Source: Candidatus Nomurabacteria bacterium
Lineage (GTDB): Bacteria > Patescibacteria > Paceibacteria > UBA9973
Assembly (NCBI GenBank): GCA_023267435.1
Contig: JAHFNH010000001.1
Location: 1-64,000, forward strand
Direction: 5' to 3'
Length of the DNA stretch: 64,000 nt
Under the pieces are notes generated by a model. It was not told where the DNA came from and did not search any database. It worked only from the letters and a program-made list of their open reading frames with translations. The number at the start of each line of letters is the position of its first letter. Within the stretch, counting starts at the first letter, position 1. Shown piece after piece: positions 41,736 to 49,913 of this stretch. Both the position numbers and the translations under genes were made by a program.

Positions 41736-42596
41736 TCAAAACCCGAAATTAAGCTTGTCACCATTGGATTTTACAACAATAGTGCCAAGCAAGTCCGTCC
41801 TAAAAATCTTGGCACCTATCTGCTTTAATATATCTAAAGTTTCTGGATGTGGATGACCGTAAGTATTACCTTTGCCATCTGAGATGAGTGCGTATGTTGG
41901 CGAAACGGCTTGCACGAATTCTAAAGAACTAGAACCACGAGAACCATGATGCCCGACTTTCAAAATATCACTCTGTAATTCGCTTGAAGAAAAATCTCCT
42001 AATATTATTTTTTCGGTTAATTTTGTCGCATCGCCTGTCAGCATTACCGAAGTCTTGCCATAAGATAATCGTGCCACTACTGAGCCATCGTTCGTCTTCC
42101 AACTCGACACATCACGATCAGGAAATAAAATATCGAGCACTGCTCCCTCGCCCAGATCGAGACGCATTCCTTTTTTTACTAAAAGATTTGGGATATTTTT
42201 ATTTTGTATTTGTGTTTCTAAATCTTTAAAAGTTTTTGAATTGCTCACTGTACCGGAACTAAAAACTTCACCCACTTGATAATTTTTCAAGACATCTAAA
42301 AACCCTCCAATATGATCTGCATCAGGATTTGTAATAATTACCGCATCTATTTTTTTATCAAAAGGATTCATCACACGAGAAAGTGGACTGAGTATTTTTC
42401 GAGCTGGGCCACCGTCCACCAAGATTTGCGTGCCAGTCGGTGACTCTATAAAAAGTGCATCCCCTTGTCCAACATCCAGCATCGCAAAAGTCAGCTGACG
42501 ATGTTCGTTTTGCCAAATAAGCTGAAAGATAAAAATATTCACTAAAATAAGAGCTAAAACACACAAAGGTAAGTAATATTTTTTGTTATTCTCCAT
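41736..42596 (-). CDS. ComEC-type metallo-beta-lactamase protein (separate C-terminal part)
   Basis: 286 aa: one N-terminal transmembrane helix (about 8-27) and the MBL domain of ComEC/Rec2 proteins (MLDVGQGDALFIESPTGTQILVDGG, then NPDADHIGG at 90-98, then GHHGSRGSSS). In competence it probably degrades one strand of incoming DNA. In most bacteria this domain is fused to the ComEC channel; here it is separate, with the channel gene at 43347-44837. It ends in TGA followed immediately by TAA. Confidence 0.88.
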   Translation of the reverse strand: MENNKKYYLPLCVLALILVNIFIFQLIWQNEHRQLTFAMLDVGQGDALFIESPTGTQILVDGGPARKILSPLSRVMNPFDKKIDAVIITNPDADHIGGFLDVLKNYQVGEVFSSGTVSNSKTFKDLETQIQNKNIPNLLVKKGMRLDLGEGAVLDILFPDRDVSSWKTNDGSVVARLSYGKTSVMLTGDATKLTEKIILGDFSSSELQSDILKVGHHGSRGSSSLEFVQAVSPTYALISDGKGNTYGHPHPETLDILKQIGAKIFRTDLLGTIVVKSNGDKLNFGF

Positions 42597-42655
42597 CGTG
42601 CTATAATTTTAACATATCAATTAATAAATTCGTGGTGACACGAAACAGAAAAATT

Positions 42656-43261
42656 ATGAAAAAATTTGAAGAAATGAAATTCAATATTGGAGAATTAAAA
42701 GGAATATCGGCCAAGAATGTCGAAGAGCATTTGAAGCTTTATGCTGGTTATGTAAAAAACACAAATGGAGTTATCGAAAAAATAAGCTACTTGAGTGAAG
42801 GAATGTTTAAAAATGGAGAAGACAACGCTTATCTAATAGCTGAACTCTTCCGTCGTTTTTCTTTCGAATACAATGGTATGAGAAACCACGAAGTGTATTT
42901 CAATTCCCTATCTGGTGGAGCAAAAGCATTGAATCCTGAAAGTGAACTAGCAAAAAAAATAAACGAAGACTGCATGTCTCTAGAGATATTTCTTATGGGA
43001 TTTAAGAACTTAGCACTGACTCGTGGTGTCGGCTGGGCAGTACTTTGGTATGATAAAAAGGACAATAGACTCCTTGCTTCATGGGTAGATGAACAACATC
43101 TTGGTCAATTAAATGGTTGTGAAATGATTTTAGCTATCGATATGTGGGAACATGCTTTCGTGTATGACTACCCCACTTCTGAAAAGAAAAAGTATGTAGA
43201 AGCATTTTTTGAGAATCTAAACTGGGAAAATGTTGAAAACAATTTCATAAAAGCCAAGTAA
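42656..43261 (+). CDS. Superoxide dismutase, Fe/Mn family (Mn-type signature)
   Basis: 201 aa from the ATG at 42656; a GTG at 42632 would add 8 residues without support. The four metal ligands are H25, H78 (RNHEVYF), D162 and H166 (DMWEHAF), with family spacing. The second-sphere pattern is Gly74 and Gln147 (EQHLGQ), the Mn or cambialistic type, rather than the Fe-type Gln69. It dismutes superoxide. A TATAAT (42602-42607) lies upstream. It is one of few plus-strand genes and sits between the two ComEC parts. Confidence 0.92.
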   Translation: MKKFEEMKFNIGELKGISAKNVEEHLKLYAGYVKNTNGVIEKISYLSEGMFKNGEDNAYLIAELFRRFSFEYNGMRNHEVYFNSLSGGAKALNPESELAKKINEDCMSLEIFLMGFKNLALTRGVGWAVLWYDKKDNRLLASWVDEQHLGQLNGCEMILAIDMWEHAFVYDYPTSEKKKYVEAFFENLNWENVENNFIKAK

Positions 43262-43275
43262 GAAAAGTATTTTAG

Positions 43276-43358
43276 AAAAAACCATAATATAAAAGTTTTC
43301 GCCTGCGGGTACTGGCTGCGTCTTACCCGCCAGAAAATTTTTGATATTATGGTTTTTT
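43276..43358. repeat. Long imperfect hairpin between sod and comEC
   Basis: AAAAAACCATAATAT pairs with ATATTATGGTTTTTT. Inside are TTTT/AAAA arms, GCGGGTA/TACCCGC and the motif CCAGTAC on the minus strand. It ends both convergent genes and contains the comEC stop. It shares the TTTTCTG ... CCAGTAC ... CGAAAA layout with the element at 63234-63310. Confidence 0.7.
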
Positions 43359-44837
43359 AGTTTCTGTAAAAAATTCTTTTATATTATCACCAAAAATAAA
43401 GTAAATAAAATATAAATAAATACCAATAGTTAAAACCAAAGGAAAATTTGGTATAGTAAATGCTGCGAAATTTAAGTGTGAAAGGAAACCAATCATAAAC
43501 AATTCATAGTGTAAAAATAAATATGAAACATATCCAAACGGAATAGAAAGTACTGGTAAAATAAGACCAACAAAGCCAGTGATAAAACCGAGCATCATAG
43601 TAAATGGTATAAAAGGAAGAATTAAAACATTTGCTGGCAGAGCTACGAGCGACAGATTACCCATCTTGTAAAGAATAAAAGGAAAGACAAAAATATACGC
43701 TGCGCAAGTCACGGTAATAATATCCCGCAAACCGAAACGATCTGTAATCCATTGAAAATGTTTCTCTATTTTAGGCGCTAGGAATATCACTGCTACAGTC
43801 GCAATAAATGAAAGTTGGAAAGATACATCAAAGACCAAAAGAAAAGGATTGATTAAAACCATTAAAACACCCGCCATGATAAGGGCGCGCGCGACATCAT
43901 AGTTTCTCCCTGTCGCGCGCGCTACAAGTGCTAGGGTTGCCATTATCCCCGCTCGCAAAGCCGTCGAGCTTCCACCAGTCATCAACACGAATAAAAGAAT
44001 AGAAAATATACCCACACCGATACCTAAATTTCTAGGCAGAAAACCAAAGAGTTTCATAATCCATTCAGCAACAATAGTCACATTATAACCAGACAAAGCT
44101 ACGATATGTATCGTGCCAGTATCTACGAAACTCTGTCGGAGTGCCTGATCAAAAGAAGACTTCTCCCCTAGTATCAATCCACCCATCAATAAATTCTCCG
44201 GGTCCGGTATTGCATAAGATAATTTTTCTAAAAACTTTTCTTTAACTGCAAATAGTGTGCTTTTTATTTTACTGCCATTCCCAGATGAGACCACTTCTAT
44301 TTTCGGGTATTTAACTACAAATAAAATACCGTCTTTGCGCAGATAATTTATATAATCAAATTCCTTGCCTTGGTCAGTCACAAAGTTTTCTGGTTTTTCT
44401 AAGACTCCGGAGAAATTTATCTCATCACCGTATTTAAAACTATCATCCAGCCCAGTCGATAATAAAACATCTGTCTTCTCTCCTCTAGACGCAACTTCGA
44501 CGGTCAAGCTCTGACTATTTTCTTTTTGAGTAACTTCGTCTATTATCAATCCACTTAGAGAAACTTTTTGACCGACACTACTTGCCAAAATCGCTTCTGA
44601 TTTTAAAGAAGCTTGATCAGCCATATGGAATCTAATAATTCCAAATGAAAAAACTAAAATAAAAATTGAAGCCAATATCCCCCACTTACTCTTTGAGATA
44701 AAAAAGTGAAATAAAAAAATAGCCAAAGAAATGACTATAAGCAAAACAGCACTATAAAAATTTATCGAAATAAGAGAACGGAGAAAAACTCCGAAAGTAA
44801 AACCAAAACAAATAGTTAGAAAAACCCTCTTCTGCAT
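43347..44837 (-). CDS. comEC: ComEC channel (competence DNA uptake)
   Basis: 496 aa with ten or so hydrophobic helices, an N-terminal OB-like DUF4131 region (about 60-185) and the ComEC core (IPDPENLLMGGLILGEKSSFDQALRQSFVDTGTIHIVALSGYNVTI). This is the signature of the DNA channel. It lacks the MBL domain of the usual 700-800 aa protein. TATAAT lies exactly 6 nt before ATG (44844-44849). Confidence 0.93.
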   Translation of the reverse strand: MQKRVFLTICFGFTFGVFLRSLISINFYSAVLLIVISLAIFLFHFFISKSKWGILASIFILVFSFGIIRFHMADQASLKSEAILASSVGQKVSLSGLIIDEVTQKENSQSLTVEVASRGEKTDVLLSTGLDDSFKYGDEINFSGVLEKPENFVTDQGKEFDYINYLRKDGILFVVKYPKIEVVSSGNGSKIKSTLFAVKEKFLEKLSYAIPDPENLLMGGLILGEKSSFDQALRQSFVDTGTIHIVALSGYNVTIVAEWIMKLFGFLPRNLGIGVGIFSILLFVLMTGGSSTALRAGIMATLALVARATGRNYDVARALIMAGVLMVLINPFLLVFDVSFQLSFIATVAVIFLAPKIEKHFQWITDRFGLRDIITVTCAAYIFVFPFILYKMGNLSLVALPANVLILPFIPFTMMLGFITGFVGLILPVLSIPFGYVSYLFLHYELFMIGFLSHLNFAAFTIPNFPLVLTIGIYLYFIYFIFGDNIKEFFTETKKP

Positions 44838-44843
44838 TTAAAT

Positions 44844-44849
44844 ATTATA
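44844..44849 (-). promoter_or_regulatory. -10 box for comEC
   Basis: A perfect TATAAT on the minus strand with 6 nt (ATTTAA) to ATG. Confidence 0.5.
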
Positions 44850-44855
44850 GCAAAT

Positions 44856-44887
44856 AAAAAAGCCTCTCAATAAAAGAGAAGCTTTTT
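44856..44887 (-). terminator. Terminator after the lipoprotein gene
   Basis: AAAAGCTTCTC and GAGAGGCTTTTTT arms with one internal mismatch, just past the stop at 44907. Confidence 0.8.
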
Positions 44888-44906
44888 GTGTTTTTAATAC
44901 TTTTTA

Positions 44907-45332
44907 TTAACCACCCATATGATTAACTATTTTTTTAACTGCATAACTTATAACAACAGCATCTTTATTATCAAAACCTCTCTTTCTTGAAAGTACTGTA
45001 ATATCTAAACAATAGCCCTGTGAAACTTTTTCTGAGAGAAGCATCTTAATTAACAAATTTTTTGTATAAGCACAATAAATATTGTACCCACCGCCAATTT
45101 TCAGTTTAAGAAGTTTTTCTGAATAAACAGTTGTGGTGTCACTGTTATTTCCTATTTCCAACACAACACTGGTAACCAGTGATACTGGGTAAACAGTCGT
45201 TATCGATGTAGTATCCCAAACATCACCTGATCCATTTCCATTTACTATTTGGGTAGATGGAGTTATTTCATTATTACAACTTAAAAAAGTTACAATAATA
45301 AATATAATTAAAATTATGGCTAATTTTTTCAT
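44907..45332 (-). CDS. Putative lipoprotein (cassette gene)
   Basis: 141 aa with a signal peptide and lipobox FLSCNN (Cys at about 19); Asn after the cysteine is common in Bacteroidota lipoproteins. The mature part is a mostly beta protein with two more cysteines (YNIYCAYTK; QGYCLDITV). The function is unknown. A promoter TTGACT, 16 nt, TATACT sits 123 nt upstream, and the leader contains an inverted repeat AGTTCTCT/AGAGAACT (about 45370-45405). Confidence 0.55.
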   Translation of the reverse strand: MKKLAIILIIFIIVTFLSCNNEITPSTQIVNGNGSGDVWDTTSITTVYPVSLVTSVVLEIGNNSDTTTVYSEKLLKLKIGGGYNIYCAYTKNLLIKMLLSEKVSQGYCLDITVLSRKRGFDNKDAVVISYAVKKIVNHMGG

Positions 45333-45455
45333 TTGTCTATTTATTTAATTGTTAGTAATTTATTTATTAAGTTCTCTCAATCCCCTTAAAGAAACTAAGA
45401 GAACTCAATAAAAGCTGACAACTAAATAAAATATCAAAGAGCCGTAACTAGTAAG

Positions 45456-45483
45456 AGTATAGCATATTTAATTAGAAAGTCAA
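45456..45483 (-). promoter_or_regulatory. Promoter of the lipoprotein gene
   Basis: TTGACT (45478-45483), 16 nt, TATACT (45456-45461) on the minus strand. Confidence 0.72.
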
Positions 45484-45520
45484 GGGGTTAAAAAGCTTTA
45501 CTAAATAATCCTTAAATAAC

Positions 45521-45548
45521 AAAAAATCTCCCAACTTGGGAGATTTTT
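45521..45548. terminator. Terminator after rplB, closing the tuf-S10 operon
   Basis: AAAAAATCTCCCAA and TTGGGAGATTTTTT form a perfect symmetric hairpin directly after the rplB stop. Confidence 0.94.
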
Positions 45549-45559
45549 TAGTAAAAATT

Positions 45560-46408
45560 TTATTGACTCTTTCTTGATTTTCCAGTCTTTCGGCGGGAAA
45601 CGATGAAGACGTTTGAGTATTTCTTTGGAGTTCTTGTCTTTCTTCCTCCAGTAACTTTACCCCACATAGTCTTTGGTCTCTTTGTACCGCGACCTTGTCT
45701 TCCTTCTCCTCCTCCGTATGGGTGATCCACAGGGTTCATGGCTGTACCTCTGACTGTAGGACGGATACCTTTCCAGCGACTTCGTCCTGCTTTACCGTAG
45801 TTTTCTAAGTGGTGTTCATCGTTTGAAACAGAACCGATAGATGCCCAACATTCTTCTTTAACTTTTCTAATTTCAGAAGATGGCATCTTTAAGTTGGTGT
45901 AACCGTCGGCGTTCGCAACAACTTGAGCAAATACTCCGGCTGATCTTGAAATCTTCGCACCACCTTTTGTTTTTATTTCAACATTGTAAACGAATGTTCC
46001 AACTGGAATATTTTTCAAAGGCAATCTGTTTCCTGTGGCAAGTTCTGCTTTTTCGGAAACGATAAATGAATCACCTACTTTAACAGACTTTGGAAGAACA
46101 ACATATCTCTTCTCTCCGTCTTTATAGACAGCGATACCGATAAAAGCTGATCTGTTTGGATCGTATTCTACAGAAGTTATTTTTGCAGGAATATCTTTCT
46201 TGTCGTATAAGAAATCAACATCTCTGAATAAACGCTTATGTCCGGCGCCCTTATGACGAGTGGTGATGCGTCCCTGGCTGTTTCTACCGACAGATCGGCG
46301 AAAACCGTGAGTTAAAGATTTTGTTGGTTCAGATTTAGTCAAAACGCCACGGTAAGTAACGTTGGACATCATTCTTCTGGATTTGGTTGTAGGTTTGTAT
46401 GTTTTCAT
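45560..46408 (-). CDS. rplB: Ribosomal protein L2
   Basis: 282 aa with all family blocks: KSLTHGFRRSVGRNSQGRITTRHKGAGHKR, the peptidyl-transferase-proximal PVDHPYGGGEGR and the basic C-terminus. It is the last gene of the run tuf, rpsJ, rplC, rplD, rplW, rplB. The usual next gene, rpsS, does not follow; a terminator and a lipoprotein gene do. Confidence 0.98.
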   Translation of the reverse strand: MKTYKPTTKSRRMMSNVTYRGVLTKSEPTKSLTHGFRRSVGRNSQGRITTRHKGAGHKRLFRDVDFLYDKKDIPAKITSVEYDPNRSAFIGIAVYKDGEKRYVVLPKSVKVGDSFIVSEKAELATGNRLPLKNIPVGTFVYNVEIKTKGGAKISRSAGVFAQVVANADGYTNLKMPSSEIRKVKEECWASIGSVSNDEHHLENYGKAGRSRWKGIRPTVRGTAMNPVDHPYGGGEGRQGRGTKRPKTMWGKVTGGRKTRTPKKYSNVFIVSRRKTGKSRKSQ

Positions 46409-46414
46409 GGTTTA

Positions 46415-46687
46415 TTAAATAAGTTCTATCTTATCACCCTTTTTCAAATAAACAATAGCTTTCTTACCTCCTTGTTTTACACCAGCCTTTCCTTTGGACA
46501 TGATTTGTTTAGCTGGAATATTTACTATGTTTACTTTTACTGGCTTAACTTTGTAAAGGGAAAAAATGGCTTTCTTGATTTCGGTCTTATTGGCAGATGC
46601 TGTAACATCAAAAGTGTAAACATTTTGCTCGAAGGCAAGTGATGCTTTTTCAGTAACTCTTGGTTTTTTAATTAATTTCATTGTCAT
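46415..46687 (-). CDS. rplW: Ribosomal protein L23
   Basis: 90 aa. RVTEKASLAFEQNVYTFDVTASANKTEIKKAI and the loop toward the exit tunnel are normal for the family. It starts MTMKLIKK; the second ATG is equally possible. It binds 23S rRNA near the tunnel exit. It lies 6 nt upstream of rplB. Confidence 0.97.
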   Translation of the reverse strand: MTMKLIKKPRVTEKASLAFEQNVYTFDVTASANKTEIKKAIFSLYKVKPVKVNIVNIPAKQIMSKGKAGVKQGGKKAIVYLKKGDKIELI

Positions 46688-46699
46688 ATAATTTAAAAA

Positions 46700-47359
46700 T
46701 TATCCGCGTGATTCCAAGAATTTAACACTCTCTTCTGGATTTTCTATTAAAAGGTATTGGTGATTTAATACGTCAAATGGATTTAAGTTTTTAACGAAGA
46801 CTATTTCAAGCTGAGGTAAATTTCTGAAACTCTTTTCTGTTTTTTCACTGCGTCCAAATAAAGCTGTTAAAACTTTTGGCTTCTTGGAAGTTGCCAAAGT
46901 CTTAATACCAGAACCTTTTGCTAAGTTCTTCATTACATCTACAGCATCCTTTGTTTTAATACCTGAAGTTGCAAGAGAATCAACAAAAATTATTTCTCCA
47001 TCTTTAAATTTTCTGGAAAGCACTGAGAAAAGGGCTTGAGCACGCATACTCTTTGTAATCTTTCTCTTGTAGTTCTTGTCTGAAAGTGGACCGTGTGTGA
47101 CACCTCCACCAACCCAGATAGGAGAACGAGAAGATCCATGACGAGCACGTCCTGTTCCTTTTTGTTTCCAAGGCTTCTTTCCTCCTCCACTCACCTCTCC
47201 GCGATCTTTCGTGTCAGCTGTACCAGCACGCTTGTTTGAGCGCATACTTTGAACAACTTGGTGAACCAAGTCAGAACGCCATTTCGCAGCGAAAACTTTC
47301 TCAGGAAGAGTTATCTTTCCGTCAGCTGTGCCTTTTTGGTTGTATATTTTTGCTTCCAT
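46700..47359 (-). CDS. rplD: Ribosomal protein L4
   Basis: 219 aa with the tunnel-lining loop GGGKKPWKQKGTGRARHGSSRSP intact and the C-terminal alpha/beta fold. In many bacteria L4 also regulates the S10 operon. It lies between rplC (8 nt) and rplW (12 nt). Confidence 0.97.
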   Translation of the reverse strand: MEAKIYNQKGTADGKITLPEKVFAAKWRSDLVHQVVQSMRSNKRAGTADTKDRGEVSGGGKKPWKQKGTGRARHGSSRSPIWVGGGVTHGPLSDKNYKRKITKSMRAQALFSVLSRKFKDGEIIFVDSLATSGIKTKDAVDVMKNLAKGSGIKTLATSKKPKVLTALFGRSEKTEKSFRNLPQLEIVFVKNLNPFDVLNHQYLLIENPEESVKFLESRG

Positions 47360-47367
47360 ATAAATTA

Positions 47368-47982
47368 TTATCTTGAAACTATTTCAATTAATGTTCCACG
47401 CTTTCCTGGTATTGCACCCTTGATAAGCATTGTATTGTTATCTTGATCAACATACACAACTTTTAAGTTCTTGTAGGTTATACGATCAGATCCCATTCTG
47501 CCTGCCATTCTCATTCCTTTTGGAACGTGTGTACGTAGACCTCCTCCGATTGATCCTGGCTCTCTTTCAGAATGTTTCTGACCGTGTGAACGAGGACCTC
47601 CGTGGAAACCGTGACGCTTCACAACTCCTTGGAAACCTTTACCTTTTGAAACTCCTGAAACTTGTAGTTTGTCTCCTGGGGCAAAAGCTGAAACATTAAT
47701 AACATCACCTTCTTTAGCATTATTTGTATCAGTAGGTTTTAATCTGAATTCTTTCAAAGTTCTGTAAAGAACTCCTTTCATCTGACCTAAGCGAGGCTTA
47801 TTTACGCGATGTGCTTTCTGAGTACCGAAACCAACCTGAACAGCATTATAACCATCCTTGGCTTTCTCGAAAACTCGAGTTACAGTCACAGGGCCGGCTG
47901 AAATAATCGTCACTGGGATGACTGTTCCGTCTTCGGAGAAATACTCCGTCATATTTTCTTTTGTTCCAAGAATAAATTTCAT
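47368..47982 (-). CDS. rplC: Ribosomal protein L3
   Basis: 204 aa. The central KGKGFQGVVKRHGFHGGPRSHGQKHSEREPGSIG segment that reaches toward the peptidyl transferase centre is conserved. It lies 16 nt after rpsJ. No Shine-Dalgarno. Confidence 0.98.
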   Translation of the reverse strand: MKFILGTKENMTEYFSEDGTVIPVTIISAGPVTVTRVFEKAKDGYNAVQVGFGTQKAHRVNKPRLGQMKGVLYRTLKEFRLKPTDTNNAKEGDVINVSAFAPGDKLQVSGVSKGKGFQGVVKRHGFHGGPRSHGQKHSEREPGSIGGGLRTHVPKGMRMAGRMGSDRITYKNLKVVYVDQDNNTMLIKGAIPGKRGTLIEIVSR

Positions 47983-47998
47983 AAATTTTAAATTACTT

Positions 47999-48424
47999 CT
48001 ATAACATCTTCACATCAATATCAACTCCGGAAGGAAGTGATAAGTTTGTAAGAGCTTCGATTGTTTTTGCTCCGGGGTTCAATATATCGATCACTCTTTT
48101 GTGCACTCTCATTTCAAATTGTTCTCGTGTGTTTTTGTAAACGAAAGATGCACGGTTCACTGTATATTTCTTTATTTCAGTTGGAAGAGGTACTGGTCCG
48201 ACAATAGTCGCATCATAACGCATAGCGGTATCCATGATCTGTTTTACTGACGCATCCAAGATCTTGCTCTCGTAAGCACGAACTCTGATGCGAAGTATTA
48301 CCTTGCCGTCTTCTTTCTTTTCTTTAGCTTTAGGAGCTGCTTTCACAGCTTTTGCCTTTACTGTCTTTGTTGTGACAGTCTTTGCAGCCTTAGGTTTTTT
48401 TATTTTTGTTTCTGCTGTTGGCAT
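47999..48424 (-). CDS. rpsJ: Ribosomal protein S10 with N-terminal extension
   Basis: 141 aa against the usual 100-105. The extra residues at the front (about 1-38) are a Lys/Ala/Pro-rich tail. The core (ILRIRVRAYESKILDASVKQIMDTAMRYDATIVGPVPLPTEI) is standard. It acts in the 30S head and as NusE in antitermination. A weak AGGA lies 7 nt before ATG, one of few Shine-Dalgarno-like sites here. Confidence 0.96.
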   Translation of the reverse strand: MPTAETKIKKPKAAKTVTTKTVKAKAVKAAPKAKEKKEDGKVILRIRVRAYESKILDASVKQIMDTAMRYDATIVGPVPLPTEIKKYTVNRASFVYKNTREQFEMRVHKRVIDILNPGAKTIEALTNLSLPSGVDIDVKML

Positions 48425-48442
48425 GAACTAATCCTGTTTTAA

Positions 48443-49639
48443 TTAAGCAATAATTTTTGTAACAACTCCGGCGCCGACAGTCTTGCCTCCTTCACGGATA
48501 GCAAATCTCTGTGACTCTTCGAGTGCGACCGGGGTAACCAATTTAACTGTAAGTTTTACTGTATCTCCAGGCATAACCATTTCTGTTCCTTCTTCCAAAG
48601 TAACATCTCCTGTTACGTCTGTTGTACGGATGTAGAATTGAGGCTTATAACCTTTGAAGAAAGGAGTGTGACGTCCGCCTTCTTCTTTCTTCAAAACGTA
48701 TATTTCACAAGTGAAATTGTCATGAGGAGTAACTGTTCCTGGTTTTGAAAGAACCTGTCCGCGTGTAATATCTTCCTTTTTCAGACCGCGTAGAAGAATA
48801 CCAGCATTGTCTCCAGCCATACCTTCTTGCAAGTTCTTGTTGAACATTTCAATACCGGTAACTGTTGACTTCATAGTTGGTCTAATACCGACGATTTCGA
48901 TATCTTCACCAACTTTGATAATACCTCTTTCGATTTTACCAGTAACAACTGTTCCACGGCCTTCGATTGAGAAGATATCTTCTACAGGCATAAGGAAAGG
49001 TTTTGCTGTATCTCTTTCAGGAACTGGGATGTATGTATCAAGAGCGTTTGTAAGTTCAAGAATTTTTTGTGCCCAAGGATCATCAATAGATGTAGCTTCA
49101 AGACCCTTAAGAGCTGATCCACGAATAACTGGAGCGTTTGCACCATCAAAGCCTTGCTTTGTTAGAAGTTCACGGATTTCTTCTTCAACCATGTCGATCA
49201 TATCTTTATCATCAACCATATCGCACTTGTTTAAGAAAACAATAATCTTTGGAACACCAACTTGTTTTGCAAGCAAAACGTGTTCGCGTGTCTGAGGCAT
49301 AGCACCGTCAGTAGCGGCAACCACAAGGATAGCACCGTCCATTTGAGCGGCACCAGTAATCATGTTCTTGATATAGTCGGCGTGTCCTGGAGCATCGATG
49401 TGCGCGTAGTGACGTGCATCAGTCGCATACTCGTTGTGAGAAATGTTAATGGTGATTCCACGAGCCTTTTCTTCTGGGGCGTTGTCGATCTGACTAACAT
49501 CACGAAGACGCACTGTTTTACCAGCTAAGTTAAGGACGTTTAATATTGCCGCGGTTAAAGTAGTCTTACCGTGGTCAACGTGACCGATAGTACCTACGTT
49601 TACGTGTGGCTTATCTCTTTTAAATTCTTCTGCTGCCAT
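48443..49639 (-). CDS. tuf: Elongation factor Tu
   Basis: 398 aa GTPase. P-loop GHVDHGKT (19-26), switch II DAPGHADY, NKCD and the two beta-barrel domains. It delivers aminoacyl-tRNA. It heads the operon tuf-rpsJ-rplC-rplD-rplW-rplB and has its own promoter and a structured leader of about 175 nt. Confidence 0.98.
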   Translation of the reverse strand: MAAEEFKRDKPHVNVGTIGHVDHGKTTLTAAILNVLNLAGKTVRLRDVSQIDNAPEEKARGITINISHNEYATDARHYAHIDAPGHADYIKNMITGAAQMDGAILVVAATDGAMPQTREHVLLAKQVGVPKIIVFLNKCDMVDDKDMIDMVEEEIRELLTKQGFDGANAPVIRGSALKGLEATSIDDPWAQKILELTNALDTYIPVPERDTAKPFLMPVEDIFSIEGRGTVVTGKIERGIIKVGEDIEIVGIRPTMKSTVTGIEMFNKNLQEGMAGDNAGILLRGLKKEDITRGQVLSKPGTVTPHDNFTCEIYVLKKEEGGRHTPFFKGYKPQFYIRTTDVTGDVTLEEGTEMVMPGDTVKLTVKLVTPVALEESQRFAIREGGKTVGAGVVTKIIA

Positions 49640-49724
49640 ATAATTTTGTTTATTACTAATTAAGACTTAACATACGAGAACCAGTTGCTAAGGCCTAACT
49701 ACTAAATTAAATTAAACTAATAAT

Positions 49725-49758
49725 TCAGCCTCTATGGCTGATTCGCCGATGAGGCGAA
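49725..49758 (-). promoter_or_regulatory. Paired GCC hairpins in the tuf leader
   Basis: On the minus strand TTCGCC-TCATC-GGCGAA (49742-49758) abuts TCAGCC-ATAGA-GGCTGA (49725-49741). The pair has the same architecture as those before rplJ, fusA and recA. The outer stem bases differ between copies but stay complementary. Confidence 0.7.
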
Positions 49759-49789
49759 AATTAAATTGTTTATATCACAATCAGCAATA

Positions 49790-49812
49790 TAAAAACTGCC
49801 AAAAGTGCAGTT
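49790..49812 (-). promoter_or_regulatory. Terminator-like hairpin at the start of the tuf leader
   Basis: AACTGC-ACTTTTG-GCAGTT followed by U residues lies within the first 25 nt of the predicted tuf transcript, upstream of the paired GCC hairpins. Confidence 0.55.
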
Positions 49813-49819
49813 ACGTCTC

Positions 49820-49847
49820 ATACTATCAAATTCAAAAATAAAGTCAA
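49820..49847 (-). promoter_or_regulatory. tuf promoter
   Basis: TTGACT (49842-49847), 16 nt, TAGTAT (49820-49825) on the minus strand. Confidence 0.7.
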
Positions 49848-49865
49848 ATCTGGAAAATATACAAT

Positions 49866-49905
49866 AAAAAATCCCCAATCGTTATGATACGATTAGGGAC
49901 ATTTT
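49866..49905 (-). terminator. Terminator after the aspartokinase-like gene
   Basis: TCCCTAATCG and CGATTGGGGA arms followed by six U on the minus strand, just past the stop at 49914 and upstream of the tuf promoter. Confidence 0.88.
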
Positions 49906-49913
49906 AATAATAC

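Noticed and set aside
41736..41738. Possible UGA recoding, as in Gracilibacteria and Absconditabacteria, because TGA stops are so rare
   Set aside because: TGA ends the HAD-like gene (15533) and the MBL gene (41736) at sensible places, and core genes have no in-frame TGA. The code looks standard, with TGA merely avoided.
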